From an uncultured bacterium (lineage in GTDB: Bacteria > Desulfobacterota > Binatia > UBA1149 > CAITLU01), in contig CAITLU010000022.1 of the NCBI GenBank assembly GCA_903893315.1, forward strand, positions 1 through 64,000: a stretch of DNA of 64,000 nt, read 5' to 3'. Below, piece by piece: positions 17,401 to 26,934 of the stretch (within the stretch, counting starts at the first letter, position 1; every line of letters begins with the position of its first letter). Below the pieces are notes generated by a model that saw nothing but the letters and a program-made list of their open reading frames with translations, had not been told where the DNA came from and did not search any database. A program made the position numbers and the translations under genes.

Positions 17401-19031
17401 ACGCGAATCGCGACGTGGAACTCGATCTCCTCGTCGCAAGAGCAAGGTCTCGGGGACTGAGTGGAGAGCTTCGTGCTGCCGGTACTGCTTGCGTGCGCGG
17501 TCTCGCGTACGACTCGCGCAAGGTGGTTGCGGGCGATCTTTTTCTTGCGTTGCCCGGCACGCGCAGCGACGGTTCGGCGTTCATCGAGGCGGCGCTGGCC
17601 AAGGGTGCGGTCGCGGTGCTGTGCAGCGCCGAGCAGGTACGCGAAGGGCTGCCGTGTTTCGCGGTGCGCCACGCGTCGGAAGTCTTGTCCGCCGCAGGGG
17701 TGCTGGCCTCGGCATTTTACGGCGACCCTTCCGACAGTCTCGAACTGGTGGGAGTGACCGGTACCAACGGCAAGACCAGCTGTACCTATCTGCTCGAGAG
17801 CGTGTGGAAGCGCGAAGGACATCGGCCCGGCGTGATCGGAACCATCGTGCAGCGCTGCGCTGCGTTCGAGAGGACTTCGGCGATGACCACGCCGTCAGCC
17901 GTCGACCTTCAGGCACTGCTGGCCGAGATGGCCAGCAGCGGTTGCGAGCGTGTGGCGATGGAAGTGTCGTCGCACGCGCTCGATCAGAAACGCGTGGCCG
18001 GCTGCCGTTTTCGAGCTGCCGTTTTCACCAACCTCACGCGTGATCATCTCGACTACCACGACAGCGAGGTCAGCTATTTCGCGGCTAAGGCTTCGCTCTT
18101 CAGGCTTTATCTGGAGGCTGGTCGCGGCGCCGCGATACTCAACGCCGACGACGTTAAGGTCGGCGCACTGGCGATGGAACTTGCGGGCTTCGACGTCTGG
18201 ACCTACTCGTGCCGACAGCATCGCGGCGGTGCGGCGGCGCGCGCAAGCGTCGTTCGTGCCCAGTGCACGTTGACCGGAATTCGCGCGACGCTCGACCTCG
18301 ACGGAACTCGTGTCGATATCGCTTCCCCTCTGGTCGGCGCCGCCAATCTGTCGAACATCGTCGCCGTCGCGGCCACGGCTCGCGCTCTCGGCGCTGATTC
18401 GCGGCTGATCGGTGAAGGCTTGTCGGCGTGTCCGCCGGTGCCGGGACGCATGGAAAGGATTCCGCTTCCGTCGCTCGCTAACCCACCGGAAGTATCGCCC
18501 GTGATGTTGCCCACGGTGTTCGTCGATTACGCGCATACTCCAGACGCGCTCGAGCGCAGCTTGAACGCGCTGCTTGCCGAAACTCGCGGGCGTCTGTTCG
18601 TGGTGTTCGGCTGCGGCGGCGATCGCGATCGCGGTAAGCGGCCGATCATGGGGCGCATTGCCGGCCGTCTGGCGTCGGTGGTGGTGCTCACCTCGGACAA
18701 TCCGCGCAGTGAAAAGCCGCGCGACATCATTGGCGAGATTGAGGCCGGCATCGGCGATCTGCTTCCCGAATTACCGGCCGGTTGCGGTGTCGATGAACTT
18801 GCCGCGGCGGCAACCCGCGGCTATCTCGTGCTGCCCGATCGCGAACAAGCCATAGAAACTGCGATCGCGATCGCCGGTCCCGACGACGTCGTGGTGATCG
18901 CCGGCAAAGGACACGAAGATTACCAGGAGGTCTGCGGGGTGCGGCGTTCTTTCGATGATCGAATCCTGGCGAGCCGCTTTCTTGAGCGGCGCCTGGCCGG
19001 TGGTGACGGCTTGCGTGGAGAAACGGCGTGA
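17397..19031 (+). CDS. murE: UDP-MurNAc-L-Ala-D-Glu:meso-DAP ligase MurE
   Basis: Adds the third amino acid to the peptidoglycan stem peptide. 544 residues, three Mur-ligase domains. The P-loop is VTGTNGKTSC, the central domain has MEVSSHALDQ and FTNLTRDHLDYH, and the C-terminal domain has SDNPRSEKPRDI. DNPR is the signature of enzymes that select meso-diaminopimelate rather than lysine, indicating Gram-negative-type wall chemistry. The loop after GRMERIPLPS carries about 15 extra Pro-rich residues. GTG 17397 overlaps the ftsI stop by 4 bases. Confidence 0.96.
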   Translation: MNANRDVELDLLVARARSRGLSGELRAAGTACVRGLAYDSRKVVAGDLFLALPGTRSDGSAFIEAALAKGAVAVLCSAEQVREGLPCFAVRHASEVLSAAGVLASAFYGDPSDSLELVGVTGTNGKTSCTYLLESVWKREGHRPGVIGTIVQRCAAFERTSAMTTPSAVDLQALLAEMASSGCERVAMEVSSHALDQKRVAGCRFRAAVFTNLTRDHLDYHDSEVSYFAAKASLFRLYLEAGRGAAILNADDVKVGALAMELAGFDVWTYSCRQHRGGAAARASVVRAQCTLTGIRATLDLDGTRVDIASPLVGAANLSNIVAVAATARALGADSRLIGEGLSACPPVPGRMERIPLPSLANPPEVSPVMLPTVFVDYAHTPDALERSLNALLAETRGRLFVVFGCGGDRDRGKRPIMGRIAGRLASVVVLTSDNPRSEKPRDIIGEIEAGIGDLLPELPAGCGVDELAAAATRGYLVLPDREQAIETAIAIAGPDDVVVIAGKGHEDYQEVCGVRRSFDDRILASRFLERRLAGGDGLRGETA

Positions 19032-20500
19032 CGCTGGGCGAAGCAGCAATCGCGATGTCGGCGTCGTTGAGCGGCGGTGCCTCGAGCGCGGCCTATACCC
19101 GCGTCGGAACCGACAGCCGCAGCGCCCGCAACGGCGATCTGTTCTTCTGTCTCAGTGGCGAGAACTTCGACGGCCATGACTTCATCGAAGCCGCGGCGGC
19201 GGCCGGGGTTGCGGCCGTGGTCTGCGAGGCCGGACGTGCGCGTGCGGATGTTGCGGTGGCGTTTCTTGAAGTGGCCGACACACTGCGAGCGCTTGGAGAC
19301 CTCGCCGCGGCGCATCGGCGTCGCTTCGCGCCGGCTATCGTCGCCGTCACCGGTTCCAACGGGAAGACCACGACCAAGGAGATGCTGCGCGCCATATTCG
19401 GCGAACATTTCGGCGCCGACCATGTGCTGGCCACGCAAGGCAACCTGAACAACCTGATCGGAGTGCCGCTGACCCTTTTCCGTCTCGGCCCCGAGCACCG
19501 CGCGGCGGTCATCGAAATGGGCATGAGCGTTCCCGGCGAGATCGCACGACTGGTCGAGATCACGGTGCCGGACGCGGGACTCATCACCTGCGTGGCCTCG
19601 GCCCACCTCGAAGGTCTCGGTTCCATCGAAGGCGTGGCGCGGGCCAAGGGTGAATTGTTCGCGGGTCTGCCGGCAGGCGCCGTTGCGATCGTCAACGCCG
19701 ACGATCCGCAGGTGGTCACGCAGGCTCCGCGTTTCGGCGGACGCCACGTCTACTTTGGCAGCGGCGATGTCGAAGGTGGGCGAGCCGGTCTTGACGCGGC
19801 GGCTAGTGCGGGTCGCGGCGATGTGCCCGGCGGCCCCAATCTCAACGATGCGGCTGCTGCGGTGACGGCCGGTGCCATCCGCTGCGAGCGCATCGACGCT
19901 TGTTCTTTTGAGGTTCGCGCCGGTGGCCATGCCGCCATGGTCGAACTGCCGCTGGGCGGACGTCACAACGTCCACAACGCGCTCGGGGCGGTGGCGGCTG
20001 CGCTGGCCATGGGAGTGCCGCTGGCAACCGCGGCCGCGGGCCTCTGCAAGTTGGTGCCGCCGCCGATGCGACTTTCGGCCGAGAGGCTCGCCAACGGAGT
20101 GACCGTTCTGAACGACGTCTACAACGCCAATCCGGGTTCGATGTCCGCGGCGCTGGCCACGCTCGATGCGGCGGATGCCCGCCGCATCGTCGTACTCGGC
20201 GAGATGCGCGAGCTGGGCCCCGGGTCGGCGGCTTTGCACGAGCAGATCGGTCGCGCGGTCGCCGCGGTCGATCCCGTGTTGTTTTGCGCTTCGGGTGCTT
20301 TCGCCGAAGCCTACTGCGAGGGCGCGCGGGCAGCGGGTCTGGCGGCGGGGCGCGTGCGTGTGTGCGCTCGCCACGAGGACGCGGCCGCGGCGGTTGCCGA
20401 AGCTTGGCGCGCGGGTGATGCGATACTCGTAAAGGGCTCGCGGGGCGCTGCGATGGAACACGTCGTCGAAGCACTGCGGGTACGGGCGGCAACGGCATGA
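19028..20500 (+). CDS. murF: UDP-MurNAc-tripeptide:D-Ala-D-Ala ligase MurF
   Basis: Adds D-Ala-D-Ala to the UDP-MurNAc-tripeptide. 490 residues. The N-terminal uridine-binding domain has TRVGTDSRSARNGDLFFCL, the P-loop is VTGSNGKTTTKEML, followed by ATQGNLNNLIGVP and VIEMGMSVPGEI. The C-terminal domain has NDVYNANPGSM. GTG 19028 overlaps murE by 4 bases. A Gly/Ala-rich loop near residues 240-270 is longer than usual. No ddl gene to supply D-Ala-D-Ala lies in the window. Confidence 0.96.
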   Translation: MTLGEAAIAMSASLSGGASSAAYTRVGTDSRSARNGDLFFCLSGENFDGHDFIEAAAAAGVAAVVCEAGRARADVAVAFLEVADTLRALGDLAAAHRRRFAPAIVAVTGSNGKTTTKEMLRAIFGEHFGADHVLATQGNLNNLIGVPLTLFRLGPEHRAAVIEMGMSVPGEIARLVEITVPDAGLITCVASAHLEGLGSIEGVARAKGELFAGLPAGAVAIVNADDPQVVTQAPRFGGRHVYFGSGDVEGGRAGLDAAASAGRGDVPGGPNLNDAAAAVTAGAIRCERIDACSFEVRAGGHAAMVELPLGGRHNVHNALGAVAAALAMGVPLATAAAGLCKLVPPPMRLSAERLANGVTVLNDVYNANPGSMSAALATLDAADARRIVVLGEMRELGPGSAALHEQIGRAVAAVDPVLFCASGAFAEAYCEGARAAGLAAGRVRVCARHEDAAAAVAEAWRAGDAILVKGSRGAAMEHVVEALRVRAATA

Positions 20501-21573
20501 TCTACCACCTTCTTCTTCCGCTCGCCGAGGCCCACAAGTTTCTCAACGTCCTGCGCTACATAACCCTGCGAGGCTTGATAGCGGCGGCGCTTTCGCTGGC
20601 TTTTTCGCTTCTTTTCGGACCCGCGTTGATCCGCCGCCTGCGCAGCGGGCAGTTCGATCAGCCGGTCAGTCAGTACGCCCCCGAGTCGCACGCCGCCAAG
20701 AAGGGGACGCCGACGATGGGAGGTCTGCTCATCGTCTTCTCTTTGACGATGGCTTCGTTGCTGATGGCGGACCTCACCAATCTCTATGTGTTGACGACTC
20801 TCGGCGTGACTCTCGGCTTCGCCGTCGTCGGCTTCACCGACGACTTCCAGAAGGTGACTCAAGGCCGCAACGCTGGCATTTCGGCGCGCGAGAAACTTCT
20901 CTGGCAATTCGTCATCGCCACTCTGGGAATGGTGGTGCTGTGGTCACGCCCCGAGTTCGACACGCATCTGTCCGTGCCTTTCTTGAAGGAAGTACGCCCC
21001 GACCTCGGCTGGCTCTACATTCCGTTCGGCGCGCTGGTGGTGGTTGGAGCGTCCAACGCGGTCAACCTTACGGACGGGCTTGACGGGCTGGCCATCGGTC
21101 CGGTGATGACGACGTCGGCAACGTTGGCGATTCTCGCCTACTGCGCCGGTCACTCCCGCATTGCCGAGTATCTGCTCATCACCCACATCCCCGGCGCCGG
21201 TGAACTCTCTATCGTGTGTGCGGCGACCGCGATGGCCGGTCTCGGCTTCCTGTGGTTCAACGCGCACCCGGCCCAGATGTTCATGGGCGACGTTGGATCG
21301 CTGGCGCTCGGTGCGGTGCTCGGGATCGTTGCCGTGATCTCCAAGAACGAACTCGTGCTGGTGGTGGCGGGCGGGGTCTTCGTCATCGAAGCGCTGTCGG
21401 TCATCATACAGATCGGATCGATCAAGCTGCGCGGCAAAAGGGTTTTCCTGATGGCGCCGATCCACCATCACTTCGAGAAGGCTGGTTGGCCCGAGACCCA
21501 GGTGGTGGTGCGCTGCTGGATCATTTCCCTGCTGTGCGCGTTGATGAGTCTGGCCACTCTCAAGTTGAGGTAG
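20497..21573 (+). CDS. mraY: Phospho-N-acetylmuramoyl-pentapeptide transferase MraY
   Basis: Integral membrane enzyme making lipid I from UDP-MurNAc-pentapeptide and undecaprenyl phosphate. 358 residues with about ten membrane spans. Motifs: KKGTPTMGGLLIV, the aspartate-rich VGFTDDFQKV, NAVNLTDGLDGLA, FMGDVGSLALG and the cytoplasmic PIHHHFEKAGWPETQVV. ATG 20497 overlaps murF by 4 bases. The gene ends one base before a palindromic repeat that separates it from murD. Confidence 0.97.
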   Translation: MIYHLLLPLAEAHKFLNVLRYITLRGLIAAALSLAFSLLFGPALIRRLRSGQFDQPVSQYAPESHAAKKGTPTMGGLLIVFSLTMASLLMADLTNLYVLTTLGVTLGFAVVGFTDDFQKVTQGRNAGISAREKLLWQFVIATLGMVVLWSRPEFDTHLSVPFLKEVRPDLGWLYIPFGALVVVGASNAVNLTDGLDGLAIGPVMTTSATLAILAYCAGHSRIAEYLLITHIPGAGELSIVCAATAMAGLGFLWFNAHPAQMFMGDVGSLALGAVLGIVAVISKNELVLVVAGGVFVIEALSVIIQIGSIKLRGKRVFLMAPIHHHFEKAGWPETQVVVRCWIISLLCALMSLATLKLR

Positions 21574-21574
21574 T

Positions 21575-21717
21575 CAGTCTGTTGAAAAGGCCCATCTACC
21601 GCGTTGGTCACGAAACCGCTCGCCGCGACGTACCTGAAGGTATCTCTGCGCTGCCGGCTTCGCGCCAGTTCTGCTCCGGATTTTTTGAACAGATTGGGCC
21701 GTTGGATTTTTAGACTG
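21575..21717. repeat. MITE-like palindromic interspersed repeat
   Basis: 143 bases with imperfect terminal inverted repeats. The left end is CAGTCTgttgAAAAggCCCATC; the right end, read in reverse complement, is CAGTCTaaaaatccaacggCCCAATC. The middle has a TACCT-GA-AGGTA hairpin (about 21630-21641) flanked by partly complementary GC-rich arms. No coding capacity is credible. It fills most of the only sizeable gap between mraY and murD, while nearby genes overlap. It resembles non-autonomous palindromic repeats common in proteobacterial genomes. No second copy is seen in this window and no clear target duplication was found. Confidence 0.6.
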
Positions 21718-21741
21718 CTGCCAGGTGCGGGATAGGAAACG

Positions 21742-23091
21742 GTGACTGCAAGCGCACGAAGGATTCTGGTGCTGGGGCTGGCCCGTAGCGGGATCGCGGC
21801 CGCTTGCCTGGGCGATCGCCTCGGCTGGGAAGTAGCGCTTTGCGACGACAAGCCGGTGCAGGGCCATGGGGCTCCGGCAAGCGCCGAGCGCATCGGACCT
21901 TCGCGCGCGCTGGAGAGGCTGGCCGAGTTCGATCTGGTGGTGCCGAGTCCCGGCGTGCCGGCCTCGCACCCGCTGCTGGTCAAGGCCAGTTCGTGCGGGG
22001 TGAGTGTAGTTTCCGAGATCGAACTGGCGGCGTCGCTGCTAAGCACCACGTTGGTGGCGGTTACCGGCACCAACGGCAAGAGCACCACCGTGACGCTGGT
22101 CGGCGCGATGCTCGCGGCGGCTGGTCGGCGCGTCTTTACCGGGGGAAACCTCGGCAACCCTCTGAGCAACGCGGTTGGCGGTGATTACGAGTTTGCGGTC
22201 GCCGAGGTGTCCAGTTTCCAGTTGGAGTGGGTGAAAACATTCCACCCGCACGTTGGCGCGATGCTCAATTTGAGCGCCGACCACCTCGATCGTCACGGCG
22301 ACATCGACAACTACCTTGCCACCAAGCTGCGGTTGTTCTCCAACATGGGCGGCGGCGACTTCGCGGTGCTGGCACGCGGCGAGCCGTGGACTCACAGTGC
22401 CGCAGCCGGCACCAGGGCCGCGGTTTCGACGTTCGGTCTGACGCCGCTGCCAACTGGCGCGGCGGGCATCACGGTTGACGTTGCCGCCAGGCGTCTGGTG
22501 GGCGACGGCGGTTTCGTTGCGGCTCTGCCGCGGTCGTGGCCGCGCTTCCCCCACGACTACGAGAACGTGGCGGCTGCAGCCCAGATCGTGCGCTTGCTCG
22601 GCATAGCTCCGGCGGCGGTGGAGAAGGCTCTAGCCTCGTTCTCGCCGCTTCGCCATCGTCTTGCTCTGGTCGCGGAGAGCGGCGGGGTTTCTTATTGGAA
22701 CGACTCCAAGGCCACCAATGTCGGTGCCACGCTCAGCAGCTTGCGTGCTTTCGAGCGCGACGTGATCGTTTTGTGCGGCGGAGTTTCCAAGGGATGTGAC
22801 TTCGCGCCGTTGGCGCGCGAGGCCGCACGGATTAAACTCGTCGTCGCCTACGGGGAGGCGGCTCCCGAGATTCAGGCCGCGCTCGGCAACACGGTGGCGG
22901 TGGCTTGCGAGCCGGGACTTCGAGCGGCGTTGGTGCGAGCGGTCGGCCAGGCCGGCGCCGGCGATACGGTGCTGCTGGCACCGGCTTGCGCGAGCTTCGA
23001 TGAGTTTCGCGACTACGTCGATCGCGGTGAAAACTTTGAACGTTGGGTGGCTGATGTGATCGGAATGCAGGTGGTGGAGGTGAGGGGATGA
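21742..23091 (+). CDS. murD: UDP-MurNAc-L-Ala:D-Glu ligase MurD
   Basis: Adds D-glutamate to UDP-MurNAc-L-Ala. 449 residues. N-terminal Rossmann-like LVLGLARSGIAAA, P-loop VTGTNGKSTTVTLVG, EVSSFQLEWV, NLSADHLDRHG, and the C-terminal YWNDSKATNVGAT and LCGGVSKGCDF. The start is GTG 21742 with AGGAA about 6 bases upstream; a dedicated Shine-Dalgarno sequence fits the separation from mraY by the repeat. It overlaps ftsW by 4 bases. Confidence 0.96.
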   Translation: MTASARRILVLGLARSGIAAACLGDRLGWEVALCDDKPVQGHGAPASAERIGPSRALERLAEFDLVVPSPGVPASHPLLVKASSCGVSVVSEIELAASLLSTTLVAVTGTNGKSTTVTLVGAMLAAAGRRVFTGGNLGNPLSNAVGGDYEFAVAEVSSFQLEWVKTFHPHVGAMLNLSADHLDRHGDIDNYLATKLRLFSNMGGGDFAVLARGEPWTHSAAAGTRAAVSTFGLTPLPTGAAGITVDVAARRLVGDGGFVAALPRSWPRFPHDYENVAAAAQIVRLLGIAPAAVEKALASFSPLRHRLALVAESGGVSYWNDSKATNVGATLSSLRAFERDVIVLCGGVSKGCDFAPLAREAARIKLVVAYGEAAPEIQAALGNTVAVACEPGLRAALVRAVGQAGAGDTVLLAPACASFDEFRDYVDRGENFERWVADVIGMQVVEVRG

Positions 23092-24248
23092 GCAGGATGG
23101 CCGGTTCGGGTGTTGCGCTGTCGACGACGGAGTGGCCGCGCCTGCGGGTACGGATCGCGGGTAATTCCGACCCGTGGCTGTTTCTTTTCGTGGCCCTCCT
23201 GGCCACGGCCGGTGTCGCCTTCGTTTACAGCGCCAGTTACTTCATCTCCACGTCGGACTTCGGGGACGGTTATCGCATGACCGTCAAGCACATCGTGTCC
23301 GGCGTCATCGGCATGGTGCTCCTTTATGTATGCTCGCGCTGCCCCTCTGATTTCCTGGAGCGCAAAGCCTACTGGATCTTCGGACTGACCCTGCCGATGC
23401 TGCTGCTTACGATAATTCCCGGGGTGGGCGAGTGCGCGAACGGTGCCTGCCGCTGGGTGCCTCTTGGGTTCTTCAACCTGCAGCCGGCCGAGTTCGTCAA
23501 GGTCGGCTTCATCATCGCGACCTGCGCGTGGCTCACGCGCGTGTCGGACAGGTTGCGCAATCCGATCTACGGAATGGCTCCCGTGTTCGGTATGGTGGGA
23601 CTGCTCGGCCTGGTGCTGCTGAGCCAACCTGACTTCGGCACCACGGCTCTGCTCGGCGCGCTGTCGGTGCTGCTGCTGTTTCTCGGTGGAGTTCCGGCAT
23701 GGCAACTGGCGGGGCCGACCGCGTTGTTGTCGGTACTCGCCGGTTTCCTGGTCTATCTTGAACCCTATCGCGTCAAGCGACTGGTGGTCTTCCTGAACCC
23801 CGACGCCGACCCGCAGGGCGTCGGTTGGCAGCTGCGACAAGCCCTGATCGCGTTCGGCTCGGGCAAGGTATTCGGCCAGGGTATCGGTGCATCGACACAG
23901 AAGTCCGGCTGGCTGCCCGAAGCCCACACCGATTTCATTTTTTCGGTGATTGGCGAGGAAGCCGGCCTGCTCGGCGCCAGTGCCATCGTCGTGCTGTTCG
24001 CGCTGCTGGCATGGCGAGGTTTTCGCATCGCCCACCGTCACAGCGAACCCTTCGCTCAGTTACTGGCGGCCGGTCTGACGCTGCTCATCACGTTGCAGGC
24101 GATGGTCAACATGGGAGTGGTGCTGGGGCTGCTTCCTACCAAGGGCATCGGCCTTCCGTTCCTGAGCTATGGGGGCTCGTCGATGATGGCCTTCCTGGCG
24201 GCCTCGGGAATTCTTCTGTCGCTGTCGCGGGAACTGCGAGAGCGCTGA
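23088..24248 (+). CDS. ftsW: Peptidoglycan glycosyltransferase FtsW
   Basis: SEDS-family septal glycan polymerase, 386 residues with about ten membrane spans. Conserved elements: LLATAGVAFVYSAS, GACRWVPLGFFNLQPAEFVK, LSQPDFGTTAL, GWQLRQALIAFGSGKVFGQG, LPEAHTDFIFSVIGEEAGL and LPFLSYGGSSMM. It works with the FtsI-type PBP upstream. The N-terminal 25 residues are a cytoplasmic extension before the first span. It overlaps murD (ATGA), and murG begins one base after its stop. Confidence 0.96.
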   Translation: MSRMAGSGVALSTTEWPRLRVRIAGNSDPWLFLFVALLATAGVAFVYSASYFISTSDFGDGYRMTVKHIVSGVIGMVLLYVCSRCPSDFLERKAYWIFGLTLPMLLLTIIPGVGECANGACRWVPLGFFNLQPAEFVKVGFIIATCAWLTRVSDRLRNPIYGMAPVFGMVGLLGLVLLSQPDFGTTALLGALSVLLLFLGGVPAWQLAGPTALLSVLAGFLVYLEPYRVKRLVVFLNPDADPQGVGWQLRQALIAFGSGKVFGQGIGASTQKSGWLPEAHTDFIFSVIGEEAGLLGASAIVVLFALLAWRGFRIAHRHSEPFAQLLAAGLTLLITLQAMVNMGVVLGLLPTKGIGLPFLSYGGSSMMAFLAASGILLSLSRELRER

Positions 24249-24249
24249 G

Positions 24250-25395
24250 GTGAGACTGGCGATCGCCGGCGGCGGAACGGGTGGACACCTCTTTCCGGGG
24301 CTTGCCGTTGCCGAGCTTGCGCGTGAGCGCGGCGTTGCCGAGTCGATAGTCTTCTTCGGAGCCGAGCGCGGCATCGAATTCCGGGCCGTACCCAAGGCCG
24401 GCTTCGAATTGGTGGCCGAGCCCGTCCACGGCATCGTCGGAAGCCGCTTTGCGGCTGCCGTGCGCGCGCTCGGCGAGATGGCGGCCGCAACCGTGCGCAC
24501 GCGCCGCCAACTGGCCGGACGTCGTATCGATGTCGTCGTGGGGCTTGGCGGTTACGCGTCGGCGCCGGCGGTGCTGGCTGCGCGCTCGCTCGGCATTGCG
24601 GTGGTACTGCTCGAACAGAACCGTGAGCCGGGTTTGTCCAACCGCGTTCTGGGCCACCTGGCCACGCGCGTCTGCACCAGCTTCGAGAGCACGGTAGCCA
24701 GCTTCACGCGCGGCAAGGCCGTGTGCACCGGCAATCCGTTGCGGCGCGGCTTCGACGACAGGCCGCCGTACCAAGGGGCCAGCCGCGACCTGCTGCTCGT
24801 CTTCGGCGGCAGCGGCGGTGCGCGCAGCCTCAACCGCGCAGTCGTCGCCGCGCTGTCAGAACTTGTCGGCGGCCCTGGGGAGTCTCGATCTGCAACACGC
24901 GACTCAGGCACTGATGCGGCGCCCCGTTCGACGAGCCCGCCGGCGCTGCTGCCGAGCATCCTGCATCAGGTCGGCAAACCCTTCGTCGACGAGATCCGCG
25001 ACGCTTACGCGAAGGCCGGCATCACCGCCGAGGTAGTAGCCTTCATCGAGGACATGCGCAGCGTCTACGCTCGCACGCGACTTGCCGTGTGCCGCGCCGG
25101 CGCCACCAGCATTGCTGAACTGATAGCGACGGGCACGCCTTCGATACTGGTGCCGCTGCCCACGTCGGCTGGCGGTCATCAACTCGAGAACGCCGGGGAA
25201 ATGCAGGCTTTCGGAGCTTCGCGCGTGGTCGTCGACGATGCCGACTGTGCAAGAACGCTGGCCGCGACGCTGGCAGAGTTGCTCGAAAACGAGCGTTCGT
25301 TATTTTTGATGGCGGAACGCGCCGCTGCTTGCGGTCGGCCGGGCGCTGCCGGCCGTGTCCTCGAGATTCTGATCGAACTCGCGGACAAGTCTTGA
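24250..25395 (+). CDS. murG: Lipid I N-acetylglucosaminyltransferase MurG
   Basis: Peripheral membrane GT-B enzyme converting lipid I to lipid II. 381 residues from GTG 24250. The N-terminal domain has IAGGGTGGHLFPGLA and LGGYASAPA; the C-terminal domain has FGGSGGARSLN, CRAGATSIAEL and the HQLENAGEM segment of the UDP-GlcNAc site. Between FGGSGG and the ILHQVG strand lies an extra 20-25 residue Ser/Arg/Pro-rich stretch (GESRSATRDSGTDAAPR), not part of the usual fold. Confidence 0.95.
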   Translation: MRLAIAGGGTGGHLFPGLAVAELARERGVAESIVFFGAERGIEFRAVPKAGFELVAEPVHGIVGSRFAAAVRALGEMAAATVRTRRQLAGRRIDVVVGLGGYASAPAVLAARSLGIAVVLLEQNREPGLSNRVLGHLATRVCTSFESTVASFTRGKAVCTGNPLRRGFDDRPPYQGASRDLLLVFGGSGGARSLNRAVVAALSELVGGPGESRSATRDSGTDAAPRSTSPPALLPSILHQVGKPFVDEIRDAYAKAGITAEVVAFIEDMRSVYARTRLAVCRAGATSIAELIATGTPSILVPLPTSAGGHQLENAGEMQAFGASRVVVDDADCARTLAATLAELLENERSLFLMAERAAACGRPGAAGRVLEILIELADKS

Positions 25396-25416
25396 GTGCG
25401 TGTTCGCTGACTGAAC

Positions 25417-26934
25417 ATGACTCTTCAAGAACGCTTCCGCATCGGGCCTGCGTGGTCCTCTTCGTATCCGTCTCCGTCGTTGACGACGGAGGAGGAGGCG
25501 ATTGCGGCGCGCAAGCTCGGCCGTATTCATCTGGTCGGGATCGGCGGCATCGGCATGAGCGGCATCGCTGAAGTGCTGCTGACCCTGGGCTACACCATCA
25601 GCGGTTCCGACCTGTTCGACAACGACACCACCCGCCGTCTTCGCGACCTCGGGGCCGAGATCTTCCTCGGCCACGCCGCTGGGAACGTCGGCAGGGACAC
25701 TTCGGTGGTCGTCATCTCGTCGGCGGTGGGTGAAGCGAATCCGGAAGTCCGCGCTGCCCGCGAGCGCCGTGTGCCGGTGATCGCCCGCGCCGAGATGCTC
25801 GCCGAACTGATGCGGGTCAAGTGCGCGGTCGGAGTCGCGGGCGCACACGGTAAGACCACCACCACGTCGCTGGTGGCCTCGGTCCTGAGCGCAGGCGGGA
25901 TGGATCCCACGCTGGTGATCGGAGGGCGGCTTAAATCTCTCGGCGGTACCAACGCCCGTCTCGGCAAGTCGCGCTACATGGTCGCCGAAGCCGACGAGAG
26001 CGACGGCAGCTTCCTGCTGCTGCGGCCGACGGTGGCGGTAGTCACCAATATTGACCGTGAGCACATGAACTTCTACGGGACGATGGAAGCTCTGCGCGCC
26101 GCCTATCTTCAGTACATCAACGGCGTGCCGTTCTACGGCCTGGCGGTGCTGTGCCTTGATTGTCCCGAACTGCGGGAGTTGCTGCCCCAGGTTCGCAAAC
26201 CGTACCTGACCTACGGTACCAGCGACGGCGCGGACCTGCGCGCCGACAGTATCGAAGTCCACGGTCTGGCCAGTTCCTTCGACGTGATCCGCCGTGACAC
26301 TCTGCTGGGACGTGTGCGTGTGGCGATGCCCGGCGATCACGCCGTGCGCAACGCTCTGGCCGCGCTCGCCGTCGGCATGGATTTCGGTCTTCCGTTCGAT
26401 ACCTGCGCCGATGCGCTGGCGAATTTCGAGGGCATTCTTCGCCGCTTCGAGATCAAGGGCGAAGCCTGCGGCGTTCTGGTCGTGGATGACTACGGCCACC
26501 ATCCGACCGAGATCCAGGCGACTTTGGCGGCGGCGCGCCGCGGCTTTCCCGAACGCAGAGTCGTTGCCGTCTTTCAGCCCCACCGTTTCACCCGGCTCGA
26601 AGACCTCTTCGACCGCTTCGCGTCGTGCTTCGACGAAGCCGATGCCGTCATCGTCACCGACGTCTACGCGGCGGGCGAGGCTCCGATCGAGGGCATCGAC
26701 GCGCGCAGCCTCGTCGAACTGATGACGGCCCGGCGGCCGCCGGGCCGCGAGGCCGAGTCCCAGGTTTTCTACGAGCCGGCCATGGTCGCGGCCGGCGCAG
26801 GCAGCGGCCGCGCGGCCGGCGGGCTCGCGGCACGCGTGGCAGGGCACACCCGGTCCGGCGATCTCGTGATCACTCTCGGTGCTGGTGACGTCACCAAGCT
26901 CGGTCCTCAAATTCTCAACCAACTGGGCGCTTGA
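25417..26934 (+). CDS. murC: UDP-MurNAc:L-alanine ligase MurC
   Basis: Adds the first amino acid of the stem peptide. 505 residues. After an unusual 38-residue leader (Ser/Pro-rich) comes IHLVGIGGIGMSGIAEVL (UDP-MurNAc site), the P-loop AGAHGKTTTTSLVA, EADESDGSFLLL and the C-terminal VDDYGHHPTEIQATL and FQPHRFTR. ATG 25417 has no clear Shine-Dalgarno sequence, but it is the only start giving the whole first strand with spacing from murG. It overlaps murB (TTGA). Confidence 0.96.
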   Translation: MTLQERFRIGPAWSSSYPSPSLTTEEEAIAARKLGRIHLVGIGGIGMSGIAEVLLTLGYTISGSDLFDNDTTRRLRDLGAEIFLGHAAGNVGRDTSVVVISSAVGEANPEVRAARERRVPVIARAEMLAELMRVKCAVGVAGAHGKTTTTSLVASVLSAGGMDPTLVIGGRLKSLGGTNARLGKSRYMVAEADESDGSFLLLRPTVAVVTNIDREHMNFYGTMEALRAAYLQYINGVPFYGLAVLCLDCPELRELLPQVRKPYLTYGTSDGADLRADSIEVHGLASSFDVIRRDTLLGRVRVAMPGDHAVRNALAALAVGMDFGLPFDTCADALANFEGILRRFEIKGEACGVLVVDDYGHHPTEIQATLAAARRGFPERRVVAVFQPHRFTRLEDLFDRFASCFDEADAVIVTDVYAAGEAPIEGIDARSLVELMTARRPPGREAESQVFYEPAMVAAGAGSGRAAGGLAARVAGHTRSGDLVITLGAGDVTKLGPQILNQLGA

